Shown: positions 11,601 through 26,600, counted from the first letter of the stretch. The stretch: 64,000 bases of DNA from Tachypleus tridentatus (GCF_004210375.1 NC_134832.1:154563592-154627591); one strand, 5' to 3'. The notes: generated by a model not told the origin, from the letters alone. Translations and numbers: made by a program.

Positions 11601-14600
11601 CTTCTGAAGTGAACTGTCGTCAAACAGGAGAAATACTTATATTAACAGAACCCCAAACGGTGAGTTTATCATAGAAACTTCTCCGTCTATTCGGTGATTG
11701 AATAAAAAATTGCTGATAGTTGTGGCAAAAGGAGTTAACAGAAATAACTATTTCATAAAAGAAACTCCAAAAGATGAAATCTAGTTTTTCTAGCGTTCCC
11801 AATCAACTGGAACCCAGCGATTCTCTTAGAACATACAGCTTCCAGTTACTTGATTAAGAATATAAGTTGGTTTACTAAAACATTATTTTTTAATTTGCTT
11901 ACAAAACTCATTAATCTTACCAGTTATAAGACATTATGTTTCATTAAAGCCTTAGTTAACGTGTTTTGAAATATCAAACCTATATCTCGAAAGAAAAATA
12001 ATTTTTAAATTGTTTTTTCTTACATAATTTGAGAACAAACCAAACTCCGTTTTTCTCTGAAATACTGCAACATAAATGCCCACTTGCACTATATATGCAC
12101 CACACATATATACAGCCTACGTACATACTTATAATGACTACTTATATATACATACAGTCATGTGAAAAAGTTAGGACACCCTATGAAAGCCTGTGTATTT
12201 GTGTAACATTTTTTGGATATATAGATATTTAGTCTCAATTTTAACAATACTGAGAGATTATAGGAATATAACTAAACAGTTAAAACTGAAAAAAAGACTT
12301 TTCAAGATCTTCTGTAAATGTCATTCTACAAAAATGCATATTCTAACTGAGGAAAAGTTAGGACACCCACCCATTTATACCCACATAAAATGGCTCAACT
12401 CACACACAGGTGTATCACACCATGTGCACATGATTAGAAGATCGTTACTCAGTATTTTGAATGAGGAATGCCCTATTTAAGCCTCAGACATTTAATTTGG
12501 TATGCTCCTGACAGTTGAAGTGAGAGTGAGTACCATGGTGAGAGCAAAAGAGCTGTCTGAGGCCTTTAGAAAGAAAATTGTAGCAGTTTATGAGTCTGGC
12601 AAGGGATTTAAAAAGATCCCAAAAGATTCCACTATCCGGAAAATAGTCAACAAGTGGAGGGCTTTCAAAACAACTGCCAACATGCCCAGGTCTGGTCGTC
12701 CAAGCAAGTTCACCCCGAGAGCAGACCGCAAGATGCTAAAAAAGGTCTCCAAACACCCTAACATGTCATCACGGAACATGTGAAAGTGCATGTCTCTATA
12801 ATCAGAAAGAGACTGCACAAGTGTAACTTGCATGGGAGGTGTACAAGGAGGAAACCTTTGTTCTCTAAGACAAACATCAAGGACAGACTGAGGTTTGTCA
12901 GAGAGAATGTAGACAAAGAGCAGGACTTCTGGAATAATGTTCTTTGGACAGGTGAGTCCAAAATTGAATTATTTAGACACCAGAACAGAGGACATGTCTG
13001 GAGTAAACCAAATACAGCATTTCAGGAAAATAACCTCATACCAACTGTGAAGCATGGAGGTAGAGTTCTGCATTCAGGAGTGGGGTAAACTTTCTTCAGA
13101 CCGATGTCAGAGACTGGTAGATGGCTACAAGAAGCGTCTAACTGTAGTTATTTCAGCCAAAGGGGGTAAGACTAGCTATTATGGGGTAGGGTGGCCTAAC
13201 TTTTTCCTCCGTTAGAATATGCATTTTTGTAGAAATACATTTACAGGAGATCTCGAAAAGTCTTTTCTTCAGTTTTAATTGTTTAGCGATATTCCTATAA
13301 TCTCTCAGTATTGTTGAAATTGAGATTAAATATCTGTATATCCAAAAATGTTACAAAATACACAGGTTTTCACAGGATGTCCTAACTTTTTCACACGACT
13401 CTACATGCATACCTATTAATTAGTTAAAATATCTTTCTGAGAAGAGAACCAGTTTTAAAAGAGCCACAGATGAAGACTTGAGTTTTGTAACTTTTGCATG
13501 GGTACCGGAATCAAGTTTTCTATTGTCTCTTGTTTTTGGATTCGAGAATAAGAAAGAATTCTCTAATTTATAGATAAAATATTTAGTTGCCGTTTAAGTG
13601 TGTAACATGTATAACAAAACAAAAATATGAGACATGTTTTACTGAGACATGAACGAAATAAAACCAGGAAAACAAATACTTTTCTCTGAATTACTGTACC
13701 TGTCCTGCGAGCTGATCCAATATTCTCTATATATTTTACTTATTTAATATTTGATAGATATAATAACTATGTAATATTGCTTCATATTCATTCCCACAGA
13801 ATGTTGCTTATGAGTATAAAAATCTTTAGAAATTCACATTTAAAATAAATTGTGGCTTTTACAAAATTGTCTTAGATCGGTTTCTGTTGGTTTCTGTTTT
13901 TTGTAACTTCGCGTCAAGCCACACGACGACTATTTCCACCAGCCGTCAATAATGTTGAACCAAACAACTAAAGAGGAAAGTCTACACTCTTTGTGTAGTT
14001 ATTACTCAGTATTATTGTTAGTATTATCACAACTACTGTGAATAATGAACTAGTCTGTTTATAGTTACATTAATTATGTATGTTTATTCTGAATACATGT
14101 TTAGTAAATTAACCAGAAAATTAAAACTGGAAACATGAAACGTCAGAACATTTTATGAGCATGTATTTTAAGGCTAGGTGTCACTAGATGGCATTACTAT
14201 ACATTATAGTAACTCTCAGTGGCTTCCGGCCGCGGATAATCTTAATGACCAGCTCAGTACGCTCTGTTACAGGCTGTGGAAGCTGTCTGTAGAGAGCAAC
14301 GAGTGTGCAAGATGAAAACATCGCCCGAAACGCTTGGGGGTGATCCTTGCCCTGGAATCCGAAAATATGCTGAAGTGGCGTACAAGTGCCGACCAAGTAA
14401 GTCACTTTATTCTGAGTTTAGTATTCCTTTATTTAACATTGCTAGATAGATCTTTGGCCCTCTCTACTGTATCTAAAGTAGCCATCAGTAGAAGGTCTAA
14501 TTACTCTGATCATTAGCTGTTTTTCTCCCTATCTTTCGTGATGACGAGAAAACCCACTTGTAGAGAAAATTATATATGTAAAAACAGCTGGTATGAGTGG

Positions 14601-17600
14601 AGAAAGCACTATGTAGAGGAGCGAACAACGTTTCGACCTTCTGCCATCGTCAGGTTCACAAAGAAAGAAATGGTTATTGACCGATAGCTGACCACATGTT
14701 TGAAGGCGATTGTATAATTAAGTGTAGGAATGTATAGGGCGTGAATTAGATGTTGGATGTATTTATTAATATAGTTATACAGGTGTTCCTTTTTATTGGT
14801 TTATTTTGAACAAACCAAATAAACACAGCCATAAAACTATGTTCATCATATAAAAGTAACAACGAATTAGACAAAATAAAACAATACTTCATCAACATCA
14901 ATAAGTTTTTTCCACAAACCGTAGAAAACATTATACGCACACACCTAGACAGAAAGCAAAATCAACTGACAAAAGTAAATATACACCACGAGTTAAAAAA
15001 ATCACGAAACCATATGCGGCTACATATCAAATATTCCCGACATCAGCAGAAAAAAAACAACCGGCATTTGGCAAAAACTGGTAAAAAAATACGACATTCC
15101 AGGGAATACCAAATTTATTAAAAAACCAGGCACAAAACTAAGGTCTATACTATGCAAAAATTACACTGACAAACACCACACCAACATTATCTATAAAATA
15201 CAATGTGATAACTGCCACGACTTCTATATTGGAGAAGCAAGTAGAAAAATGGAAACCAGATTAAAAGAACACAAAAAGTCACCTTCACACGTTTTCGAAC
15301 ATTGCAAATCAAATGAACACAACATAACCATAGGAAACACACAAATACTAAATAAAGAAACAAACATAAACAAACACAAAATTAAAGAAGCTTTACTTAT
15401 ACAACAACTCAAGCCTAAAATAAACCAATACAAAAGAACACCTTTAAACCTATATTAATAAATATAATCAAACATCTAATCACGACCTCTACATTCCTAA
15501 ACTCAGTTTCACAACCCCCTTCAAACATGTGGTCAGCTATCGGTTAGTTACCTCTTTCTTTCTTTGTGAACCTGACGATGACAGAAGGTCGAAACGTTTT
15601 TCACTCCTCTACTCGTACTTTCTCTAGTCATACCAGCATTTTTTCAATGTATAATTCTCCCTACCTTGTGACCCTTACTGTCCTATTTAAAGTACCTATC
15701 TGTAGAAGGTCTGATTACTCTGGTCATTAGCTGTTTTTCTCCCTACCTTGAGACCTTTACTATCCTATCTAAAGTATCTATCTGTAGAAGGTCTGACTAC
15801 TCTGGTCATTAGCTGTTTTTCTCCCTACCTTGTGACCTTTACTGTCCTATCTAAATTATCTATCTGTAGAAGGTCTGATTACTCTGATCATTAGCTGTTT
15901 CATTCCCTACCTTGTGATCTTTACTGTCCTATCTAAATTATCTATCTGTAGAAGGTCTGATTACTCTGATCATTAGCTGTTTCACTCCCTACCAACCCGA
16001 GCTTTGTTTGAGATATTCAGTTATTGTAATTTTAACACTTCATGTATCAGTGCGTGTATTTTATGGTTTTGTTTTTGCCTGAAACCAAATATATGTGTAT
16101 ACAAACTGTAATTGAAGGCGGATTCAATTCAAGATGGATAAATATATATGTGTGTGTGTGTATACCTTGTGACCTTTACTGTCCTATCTATCTGTGTATA
16201 CATATACAAAATATATATGTGTGTGTATACATATACAAAATCCTTTCTTATTTATAGAACGTGTTAACATCATAATTTATACTTTCATTACAAAATCCAG
16301 AACACGTTGTTAATAATAATCGTATCAAGTTTAACGTTGATGTAAAGTATATTCTTCTCACTTTTGAACTTCATTTTACTAACTTTTTTAAAGTTTATTT
16401 TAAAAAGTCAGGTTGTAAAATAAGTCGTATTATCACCGACGTCTCAAGTCATGACCTCACTTAGAAATTCCCTAAGATACAAATTACAATAATTACACTG
16501 TTAACGAAGAAAATACAATGACGTGTTACTTAAATTACACAAATTATAGATATATATATATATATACAACGGTATATCTGAGGACTCACACCGCTAGAAA
16601 CCGGGTTTCGATACTCGTGGTGGGTAGAGCACAGATAGCCCATTGTGTAGCTCTGTGCCTAATTCTAAACAAATAAAATATTTCTTGTAAATACTTTACA
16701 TAGATTGTGTGTTTCACAACACACCAATGTCAAGGAAGGCAACAGCTGCTCTTTTAATTAACAAAACGAACTAATGGGTTTAGTCTTGAGACGTCATAAC
16801 ATCTGGGCCCGGCATGGCCAAGCGCCCGCGTCGCGCCAAACATGCTCGCCCTCCCAGCCGTGAGGGCGTTATAATGTGACGGTTAATCCCACTATTCGTT
16901 GGTAAAAGAGTAGCCCAAGAGTTGGCGGTGGGTGGTGATGACTAGCTGCCTTCCCTCTAGTCTTACACTGCTAAATTAGGGACAGATAGCCCTCGAGTAG
17001 CTTTGTGCGAAATTCAAAAACAAACAAAAAAAACAAAATATAACATCTGAACTGTTTGTTTGTTTCTTGAAGCATCGTGTCGTCTAGGTCATTGTTTATT
17101 AACCACCTCGCCATCTAACGGCTTGCAACAAAAACTTAAAGAAGTTTTGCTCCGTAATTTAGGATTATTTCAGCATACTGTGGGTGAAATTACTACACAA
17201 TACATTATCATAAGAAACTGTTTAACTTTTAAACTGTATTATTTAATCCATCCCGAACTCAGGTTATATTCCGACCTCTTGAGTGAAAGAAAATGTTATG
17301 TTTCTGAAAAAGGAAAACTAGCTTGACTGACTGTGCAGATGGACAGAATAAATAGTATTAGTTATAATAATTAGCAATACGTTCCAAATATCACTTCAAA
17401 ATTACCAGACATACAAAACTATTTCATAAAATGTCCGCAGACCACACATTATTTCATTACATTAACTGAAACCACAGCAGATAACTTTAACCAAAACAAA
17501 TACACTGTCGCCAGCTTTCCAGATATAGAGTAAACATTTGACTCTGTGGCGTAACGTACTACAATACCGTAAATAGTGATATTCGCTGTTTCTCCAAGGT

Positions 17601-20600
17601 TTCATAAAATAGTAAGTACACAGGGAAGTATTTTATTCCTGTGGTAGGGGATCCCCGGGTCAACCCTATCGTCTTCATCATGTGTGTTAGTGACAGGAAC
17701 CTTATAGATCCTAATGTTTGTTTAACATATCGATTCGCAGATGATGTCGAGATATGGAAGAGTTGTATGACCTATTCCAATCGTTGCCACCAAATTACAA
17801 ACAGTTCTGAATGAAATAGTGGAATATTGACAGGAACAAAGATAAAAGTTTCAAATACCAATAGAACGCATAGACACAAACCAGAGCTATAACTGCATGG
17901 AACTGATTGACATGCTCTTTTTGTTGACCTGAAGATCACTTAAGAAGGTCGAAACATTGGGCTTACTTCATTTTAATTAAAGTTTTAATACCCATACCAG
18001 CTGTCTTGATAATACACGTTTACTTCAGGTGGATTTCGCTATACAGTAATGGTTTGTTAACCTCCGTAAATCGTTATATCATATATGGTGATAACAGTCC
18101 TGGGTATTTCTCAACACTCATTATAAGTCCACAAGTACTAAACAATCCAGATAAAGCTTAGATTAAATTATCAAAAGTGTAATTAAAATGATGCTTTATG
18201 TGAAATACGTTTTCGATAATGTAATCAGGCGATAAGTTACGATTTGTCGATGGAAGTGAGCGAATATACAATGACCAAACGAAGAGAAACGATACAGAAT
18301 AATATTCATAGCCCCGAATAATGAATAAAGAATCAAGTAATAACATAGTGTTTGTGCTCTAATCTCTTAAACATTAATATAACATTTTACAGTAAAGAAA
18401 AGTGTGAGGGAGAGAGGGACAGGCCAAACTAGTGCCTCGAGCAAAACAAAGAACAAAGGATTATTCCTGTACATTGTCGTCTGCATAAAATTAACGTAAT
18501 TATTGTTAAATATATTTCTGTTACTAATAAGATAATTCAGAACGATTTTTTTTATTTTAAAAAGTGTACAAAACAATTTTTAAATTAAACTGAACAAATA
18601 AAATGCATATGTTATTAATCAGTTTTAATCTTAAATCAATCATTTTTTTCAAAAAAAAGTATTTAGTTGTTTTGTGGTTTATAAACCGAAAAGTAGATTG
18701 CGACGTTACGAAACCGGTTTACGGAACAGTTTGTCAAGTCAAAAATAAGGTTTCGAGTTTTCTATATATGAAGTTGTGGCTTTGATCTCCTAACCCCATA
18801 ATCAGTAGTTCTTCCTGATGTTCCGGAAGTTGTCTGTGACGTTTCATTGTTAACATCTGCTGCTTAAGACATTGGTTATCAGCCAGAAACCAAATATTTA
18901 TTGAAATGGACTTTGAAATTCAATCTTTTAATCCCAAAATAAACATAACCTTTCCTCGTCTCCTACTTTTACAACTTTAAAAAGAGTGCGGAAAGTAGAT
19001 GTTTACAAACAGACGGACAAACTGAAGTGAGGGTGGGGGACAAACTCTTCGCTATATACCCGTTCCCGAACGTTTTGTATGAAGTGAGGGTGGGGACAAA
19101 CTCTTCGCTATATACCCGTTCCCGAACGTTTTCTATGAAGTGGGGGTTGGGGGTGGGTGGGGATATGAAAACAAAAATATTCTCATCCCACTAAATCTTC
19201 CTTTTTATTAACTGTGATCAAACGAGGGAATGTTTTGTTTTGTTTTGTTTGTTGTTTCTCTGACACGTTTTTACCAACCTTTTCATCAAGGTTTTCCCTT
19301 GTATTTATCAATACAATCTTTATTACCAACTTGATTAACATTTTAAGTGAAATTAAAGCTTCAAAAGAAATCCAACTTTACAGAATTAATAAACCTAGAA
19401 AACGTTTTACTGAAACCATCAAGGAAGTGTAATCCCAGTTTCCAGAATGCCATAATGTTTTAAAGTCATGTTTCTGTAAGGTTTTTAAATAAGCATTTTG
19501 TTTCGCAATAAAACTTTGTCGCTTATCTATTTCTGATGGGTCAGTGCAAATATTACTGAGTGTATGACTCACTGTAGATAAGTTAACATTTTAATATAGC
19601 TTAGGATGATGTAAAAAACAACCAAGTACCTGTTTATATATGTTGGTTTACGATATACACCAAACACATGTTATGTTGGTTTACGATATACACCAAACAC
19701 ATGTTATGTTTGTTTACGATATACACCAAACACATGCTATGTTGGTTTACGACATACACCAAACACATGCTATGTTGGTTTACGATATACACCAGACACA
19801 TGTTATGTTGGTTTACGACATACACCAAACACATGCAATGTTGGTTTACGATATACACCAAACACATGCTATGTTGGTTTACGATATACACCAAACACAT
19901 GCTATGTTGGTTTACGACATACACCAAACACATGTTATGTTGGTTTACGATATACACCAAACACATGCTGTGTTGGTTTACGATACACACCAAACACATG
20001 CTATGTTGGTTTACGACATACACCAAACACATGTTATGTTGGTTTACGATATACACCAAACACATGCTATGTTGGTTTACGATATACACCAGACACATGT
20101 TATGTTGGTTTACGACATACACCAAACACATGTTATGTTGGTTTACGATATACACCAAACACATGCTGTGTTGGTTTACGATACACACCAAACACATGCT
20201 ATGTTGGTTTACGACATACACCAAACACATGTTATGTTTGTTTACGATATACACCAAACACATGCTATGTTTGTTTACGATATACACCAAACACATGCTA
20301 TGTTGGTTTACGACATACACCAAACACATGCTATGTTGGTTTACGATATACACCAAACACATGTTATGTTTGTTTACGACATAGCCAAACACATGTTATG
20401 TTGGTTTACGACATACACCAAACACATGCTATGTTGGTTTACGACATACACCAAGCACATGTTATGTTGGTTTACGACATACACCAAACACATGCTATGT
20501 TGGTTTACGACATACACCAGACACATGCTATGTTGATTTACGACATACACCAAACACATGTTATGTTGGTTTTAGACATACACCAAACACATGTTATGTT

Positions 20601-23600
20601 GGTTTACGACATACACCAACACATGTTATGTTGGTTTACGATATACACCAAACACATGTTATGTTGGTTTACGACATATACCAAACACATGTTATGTTGG
20701 TTTACGACATACACCAAACACATGCTATGTTTGTTTACGATATACACCAAACACATGTTATGTTGGTTTACGACATACACCAAACACATGCTATGTTGGT
20801 TTACGACATACACCAGACACATGCTATGTTGATTTACGATATACACCAAACGCATGCTATGTTGGTTTACGATATACACCAAACACATGCTATGTTGGTT
20901 TACGACATAACCAAACGCATGCTATGTTGGTTTACGATATACACCAAACACATGCTATGTTGGTTTACGACATAGCCAAACACATGTTATGTTGGTTTAC
21001 GACATACACCAAACACATGCTATGTTGGTTTACGACATACACCAGACACATGCTATGTTGATTTACGACATACACCAAACACATGCTATGTTGGTTTTAG
21101 ACATACACCAAACACATGTTATGTTGGTTTATGACATACACCAAACACATGCTATGTTGGTTTACGACATACACCAAACACATGTTATGTTGGTTTACGA
21201 TATACACCAAACACATGCTATGTTGGTTTACGACATACACCAAACACATGTTATGTTGGTTTACGATATACACCAAACACATGCTATGTTGGTTTACGAG
21301 ATACACCAAACACATGCTATGTTGGTTTACGATATACACCAAACACATGTTATGTTGGTTTACGACATACACCAAACGCATGCTACGTTGGTTTACGATA
21401 TACACCAAACACATGCTATGTTGGTTTACGACATAACCAAACACATGCTATGTTGGTTTACGATATACACCAAACACATGTTATGTTGGTTTATGACATA
21501 CACCAAACGCATGCTATGTTGGTTTACGATATACACCAAACACATGCTATGTTGGTTTACGACATAACCAAACACATGCTATGTTGGTTTACGATATACA
21601 CCAAACACATGTTATGTTGGTTTACGAGATACACCAAACACATGCTATGTTGGTTTACGATATACACCAAACACATGTTATGTTGGTTTACGACATACAC
21701 CAAACGCATGCTATGTTGGTTTACGATATACACCAAACACATGCTATGTTGGTTTACGACATAACCAAACACATGCTATGTTGGTTTACGATATACACCA
21801 AACACATGTTATGTTGGTTTACGACATACACCAAACGCATGCTATGTTGGTTTACGATATACACCAAACACATGCTATGTTGGTTTACGACATAACCAAA
21901 CACATGCTATGTTGGTTTACGATATACACCAAACACATGTTATGTTGGTTTACGACATACACCAAACACATGTTATGTTGATTTACGATATACACCAAAC
22001 ACATAGTATGTTTGTTTACGACATAGCCAAATACATGTTATGTTTGTTTACGACATAGCCAAACACATGTCATGTTTGTTTACGATATACACCAAACACA
22101 TGTTATGTTGGTTTACGATATACACCAAACACATGTTATGTTGGTTTACGATATACACCAAACACATGTTATGTTGGTTTACGATATACACCAAACACAT
22201 GTTATGTTGGTTTACGATATACACCAAGCACATGCTATGTTGGTTTACGATATACACCAAACACATGTTATGTTGGTTTACGATATACACCAAACACATG
22301 TTATGTTGGTTTACGATATACACCAAACACATGTTATGTTGGTTTACGACATACACCAAACACATGCTATGTTGGTTTACGATATACACCAAACACATGT
22401 TATGTTGGTTTACGATATACACCAAACACATGTTAATTTTCTTTCAATCGAATAAGATGACGTCTAAAAAGTTATCTTTCTATTTCTTTGTTGTAAAGTT
22501 AATATATTCATATGAGCTACACATGTAATTTTAAATTGTTTATCACGATTGTTGTATAGGTTATGAGCAAATAAAGCGATATTTTTAAGAACGACATGAA
22601 ACATTTCACCAATGTATCTTTGTCAATACTTTACTGGGTTTAAAAACGAAGTTGAAGACATATTTTCATTGTGATCCACAAAACAAATTATTTTTCGAAA
22701 TCAAAGTAAAGGATATCGTGACAGCACCATAGTATTTTGTAACAAACGTATTTAAATGATAGACATATAACCTTAAGACAGAGTTTCAATGATTGGCTTA
22801 CGTAGCAACATAATGTCGTGTGTCAACCGAATAGTTGTAACATCTGATGGCTTGTGTCAATTGATTAAGGATAACATTCATTGCTGTATGTCAACCAGAC
22901 AGTTATAACATCCAGTGTCGTATGTCAATTAACCACATATAACATCCAGTGTCGTATGTCAATTAAACACATACATCATCCAGTGTCGTATGTCAATTAA
23001 ACACATATATCATCCAGTGTCGTATGTCAATTAAACACATACATCATCCAGTGTCGTATGTCAATTAAACAGTTATAACATCCAGTGTCGTATGTCAATT
23101 AAACACATATAACATCCAGTGTCGTATGTCAATCAAACACATATAACATCCAGTGTCGTATGTCAATTAAACACATATAACATTCAGTGTCGTATGTCAA
23201 TTAAACACATATAACGTCCAGTGTCGTATGTCAATTAAACACATATAACATCCAGTGTCGTATGTCAATCAAACAACACTAACGTCTGATGCTAATTAAC
23301 TGGTGAACTATACAGATATTTCTTTTAGAGAAAATCAGGAACTGTTTATCAAATTGGATGTAAAGGTTGTAATGTTAAATACACAAGAGAAACTTATCAA
23401 CTGTTAAAGATCAGAATGGTAAAACAAACATTCTACAAACATGGAACATTGTTAATCTGCTTATATGTTCCTTGTAGAGTCTAACTATTTGACAACTATA
23501 AAATCTGACATAGAACAAAACGAGCTTTCTTTGACAGAGATACTAGTTGATCGCCCTTGCTAAAAGTAAATAACCTTTCTATCACCGGTTCAAGACAAAC

Positions 23601-26600
23601 CTATAGATGGCGCTATTTAAATTTTAAATATCGATGTAATTGCATCGACACTCAGACTCAACAATAACTGTCAGCTATTGTCGAAACGTTTTGTTTGTTT
23701 TGTTCAGCTGGCCAGATGTTAAAATTGAATTTTAAAAAGTTACAATTTGTCAAGTTATTTTTAGTCGCACAATATGTTGAAGAAAACGTTATTACCAGAT
23801 TCACGGTTGATGGCTTAATACAACTTCTCACGAGACGTTTTATATCCCCTGACTGACACAAGTTTGTTTTTTGAATTTCGCACAAAGCTACTCGAGAGCT
23901 ATCTGTGCTAGCCGTCCCTAATTTAGCAGTGTAAGACTAGAGGGAAGGTAGCTAGTCGTCACCATCCACCGCCAACTCTTGGGCTACTCTTTTACCAACG
24001 AATTATGGGATTGACCGTCACATTATAACGCCCCCACGGTTGAAAGGGCGAGCATGTTTGGCGCGACCGGAATGCGAACCCGCGACCCTCAGATTACGAG
24101 TCTGACTGACACAAACTATAGCATTATCGATCTAGATTGAACGATGTGTTTTTATTATAGCAAAGCCACAAAGGGCTATCTGCTCAGCCCACCGAGGAGA
24201 ATCGAACCCCTGATTTTAGCGTTGTAAATCCGGAGACATACCGCTGTACTAGCGGAGGGAAAAATAACTGCCAAAGTCGTCACAGGCGAAATCTGTGATG
24301 GCACGATATATGTGTTTGTATGTGTTTTCTTATAGCAAAGCCACATCGGGATATCTGTTAAGCCCATCCAGGGGGAATCGAACCCCTGATTGTAACGTTG
24401 AACGATGTACTCGCTGCTAAATGATATTTAAAGAGGTTTGTGATATTTCGCAGTGTCTCACTGCATTTAAAGCACACCTCAGTCTTATGAACCCTGGCAC
24501 TAGTGTTTGATAAATTATTACACCTTCTCTTTTGATTTATTTCATTCATAAAGTAACAGAATTACTACAATCAAAGTTGGACAGAAATGTGTAATTTGTT
24601 TGTAATTATAACTGGTGTTTATCTTATTTCTTGTCAAATGCTATTCGTAATATATAAAAAAAAATCCAAATTACACTCACATAACTGGATTAGTTCTGTA
24701 ACATTTTCCAACAAAATAGTCCGTTGATGGTGTTACAATGTTGATGTTTATCTTTTTTGTAGCGCAAAGCAACGTAGTAGTTACCCGCGCGTTGTCAACC
24801 GCAGGGACCTTGGATTAGAACGCTGTAAACATTTGTATCTAAACATGGAATAGCCCTGGCTGATTTTTAAACGTAGAGACCACGTTTCAAACACATGGGC
24901 TTTGTTCTCATTAATTGTTTAACATCTTACTGATTGTTCCTAAACTTGCCAACCTCTTTGGTTGTATGTTAAGTTGTATTCATTGTTTACCCCCTACAGA
25001 GGTGTTTTACAATGAGATTGCATGCGAAGGTCAGCGACTTAGACTCCGTTGTTCGAGACCTTTCAGGATCGCCATATACTTAGCGGCTTTTGGGGGAACA
25101 TATTTTGGAGTTCCGGAATGTCCTCAGCTAGAGGGCGTTGGTAACCAAGGTAAACAACTGTTTCAATAAATACTGTCGTTTCTATTAATTATTTATTTCC
25201 CTTTACCAAATATGAGCTCGGCGTGGCTCAGTAGCCAGAATTACGGGCTGCAGTTCGGAAGAAGTCAGGTTCGAGATAATAACAAATACTTTCAACTACA
25301 GAGACGATATGGAAGAGACAGTCAGTCTTGTTATTCATTCACAAGACTGGCATTTTTTAATTAGAAATAATAAGTGTGAACCGTAGAGTTTCTGACCAGA
25401 TCTCGTTCAAAGAGACATGTGGGTAAGTTGGTATGTCGAATATCACCGACATCTTGCTATAAAAAAATTTATTACTGAATTAATACGAAACAATGCTGCA
25501 AAATAGAATATTATTTGGTAACGACTTTAAGTACGTTTCGTGCCCAACTCCGAGAAGGAACACTATAGTCAAGATACGCTACTTAAACTTGACTTACGTC
25601 ATAGGTCACACTGATTGCGTAGAAGTAATATGGCCATGGAGCAGTAAGTATTCATACCTCCAAATAAATTTACTTTAGTTCTGTTTGTATTAATTGTAAG
25701 AAGAGTGTTCAGACTCAAGACAACTCACCCATCAGCTCTCGAAACTCTTTTGAATAATTTAGTTTTAAAACTCCTTTTTGAACAATAAAGGCCAGTTAGT
25801 TGACGATATTTATTAGAGAGAGCTATAGTTTGGAGTTGTAAAAAAATATTCTATTACTAATTAACAAAATCTTAAAATCTAATTGATAAAAGAGCTGTTT
25901 ATACATCATAAAAGTAATTAGAACAAGTCCCGATGTATGCTAATAAATTAAAATATATTCATCTTAACTTCAAACACAGTTGTAGCTGAGAATAGGGAAG
26001 CTCTTTTTGTTAATTATGTTCGTTCAAGAGTCACCTAAAGGTTTTTGTATTTAGTCTTGTAAGGCTCTAAAGGGAACTTCATCCCCAAGAGTTAAGTAAG
26101 TTTATTTAAAGTCACTTCTTTTCAGCTCAGAATTTAGTCGCAATGTTATTTTATTGGGTATTCTACCTACTGAAATATATTTGATGTTATTTTATTGGGT
26201 ACTCTACCTACTGAAATATATTTGATGTTATTTTATTGGGTACTCTATCTACTGAAAGATATTTGATGTTATTTTATTGGGTACTCTACCTACTGAAATA
26301 TATTAGATGTTATTTTATTGGGTACTCTACCTACTGAAATATATTAGATGTTATTTTATTGGGTACTCTATCTACTGAAATATATTTGATGTTATTTTAT
26401 TGGGTACTCTACCTACTGAAATATATTTGATGTTATTTTATTGGGTACTCTACCTACTGAAATATATTTGATGTTATTTTATTGGGTACTCTACCTACTG
26501 AAAGACATTTGATGTTATTTTATTGGGTACTCTACCTACTGAAAGATATTTTTTCAGTTCATTAAATTCCATTCTTAACTGATCAAGATTTGCCAGTTAC

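Larger units (their letters stand above)
14541..15654 (+). mobile_element. Penelope-like element, 5'-truncated, with inverted terminal repeats
   Basis: The left ~220 bp (14541-14760) and right ~190 bp (15462-15650) are inverted copies of each other; both contain the phrase GGTTCACAAAGAAAG or its complement. Between them lies the carboxyl-terminal part of a Penelope-like polyprotein. The element sits inside an 82-bp array, and the array sequence TTCTCCCTA(T/C)CTT.(C)GTGA appears on both sides (14523-14541 and 15655-15671), consistent with a diverged target-site duplication. Penelope-like elements are known to have LTR-like repeats in direct or inverted orientation. Confidence 0.85.

Noticed and set aside
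19634..22528. Several overlapping open frames of 100-298 codons on both strands
   Set aside because: All are read-through of the 33-bp satellite and appear in several frames at once.
22805..23285. CRISPR-like regular repeats
   Set aside because: These and the other arrays are head-to-tail tandem repeats without unique spacers, in an intron-bearing animal gene.
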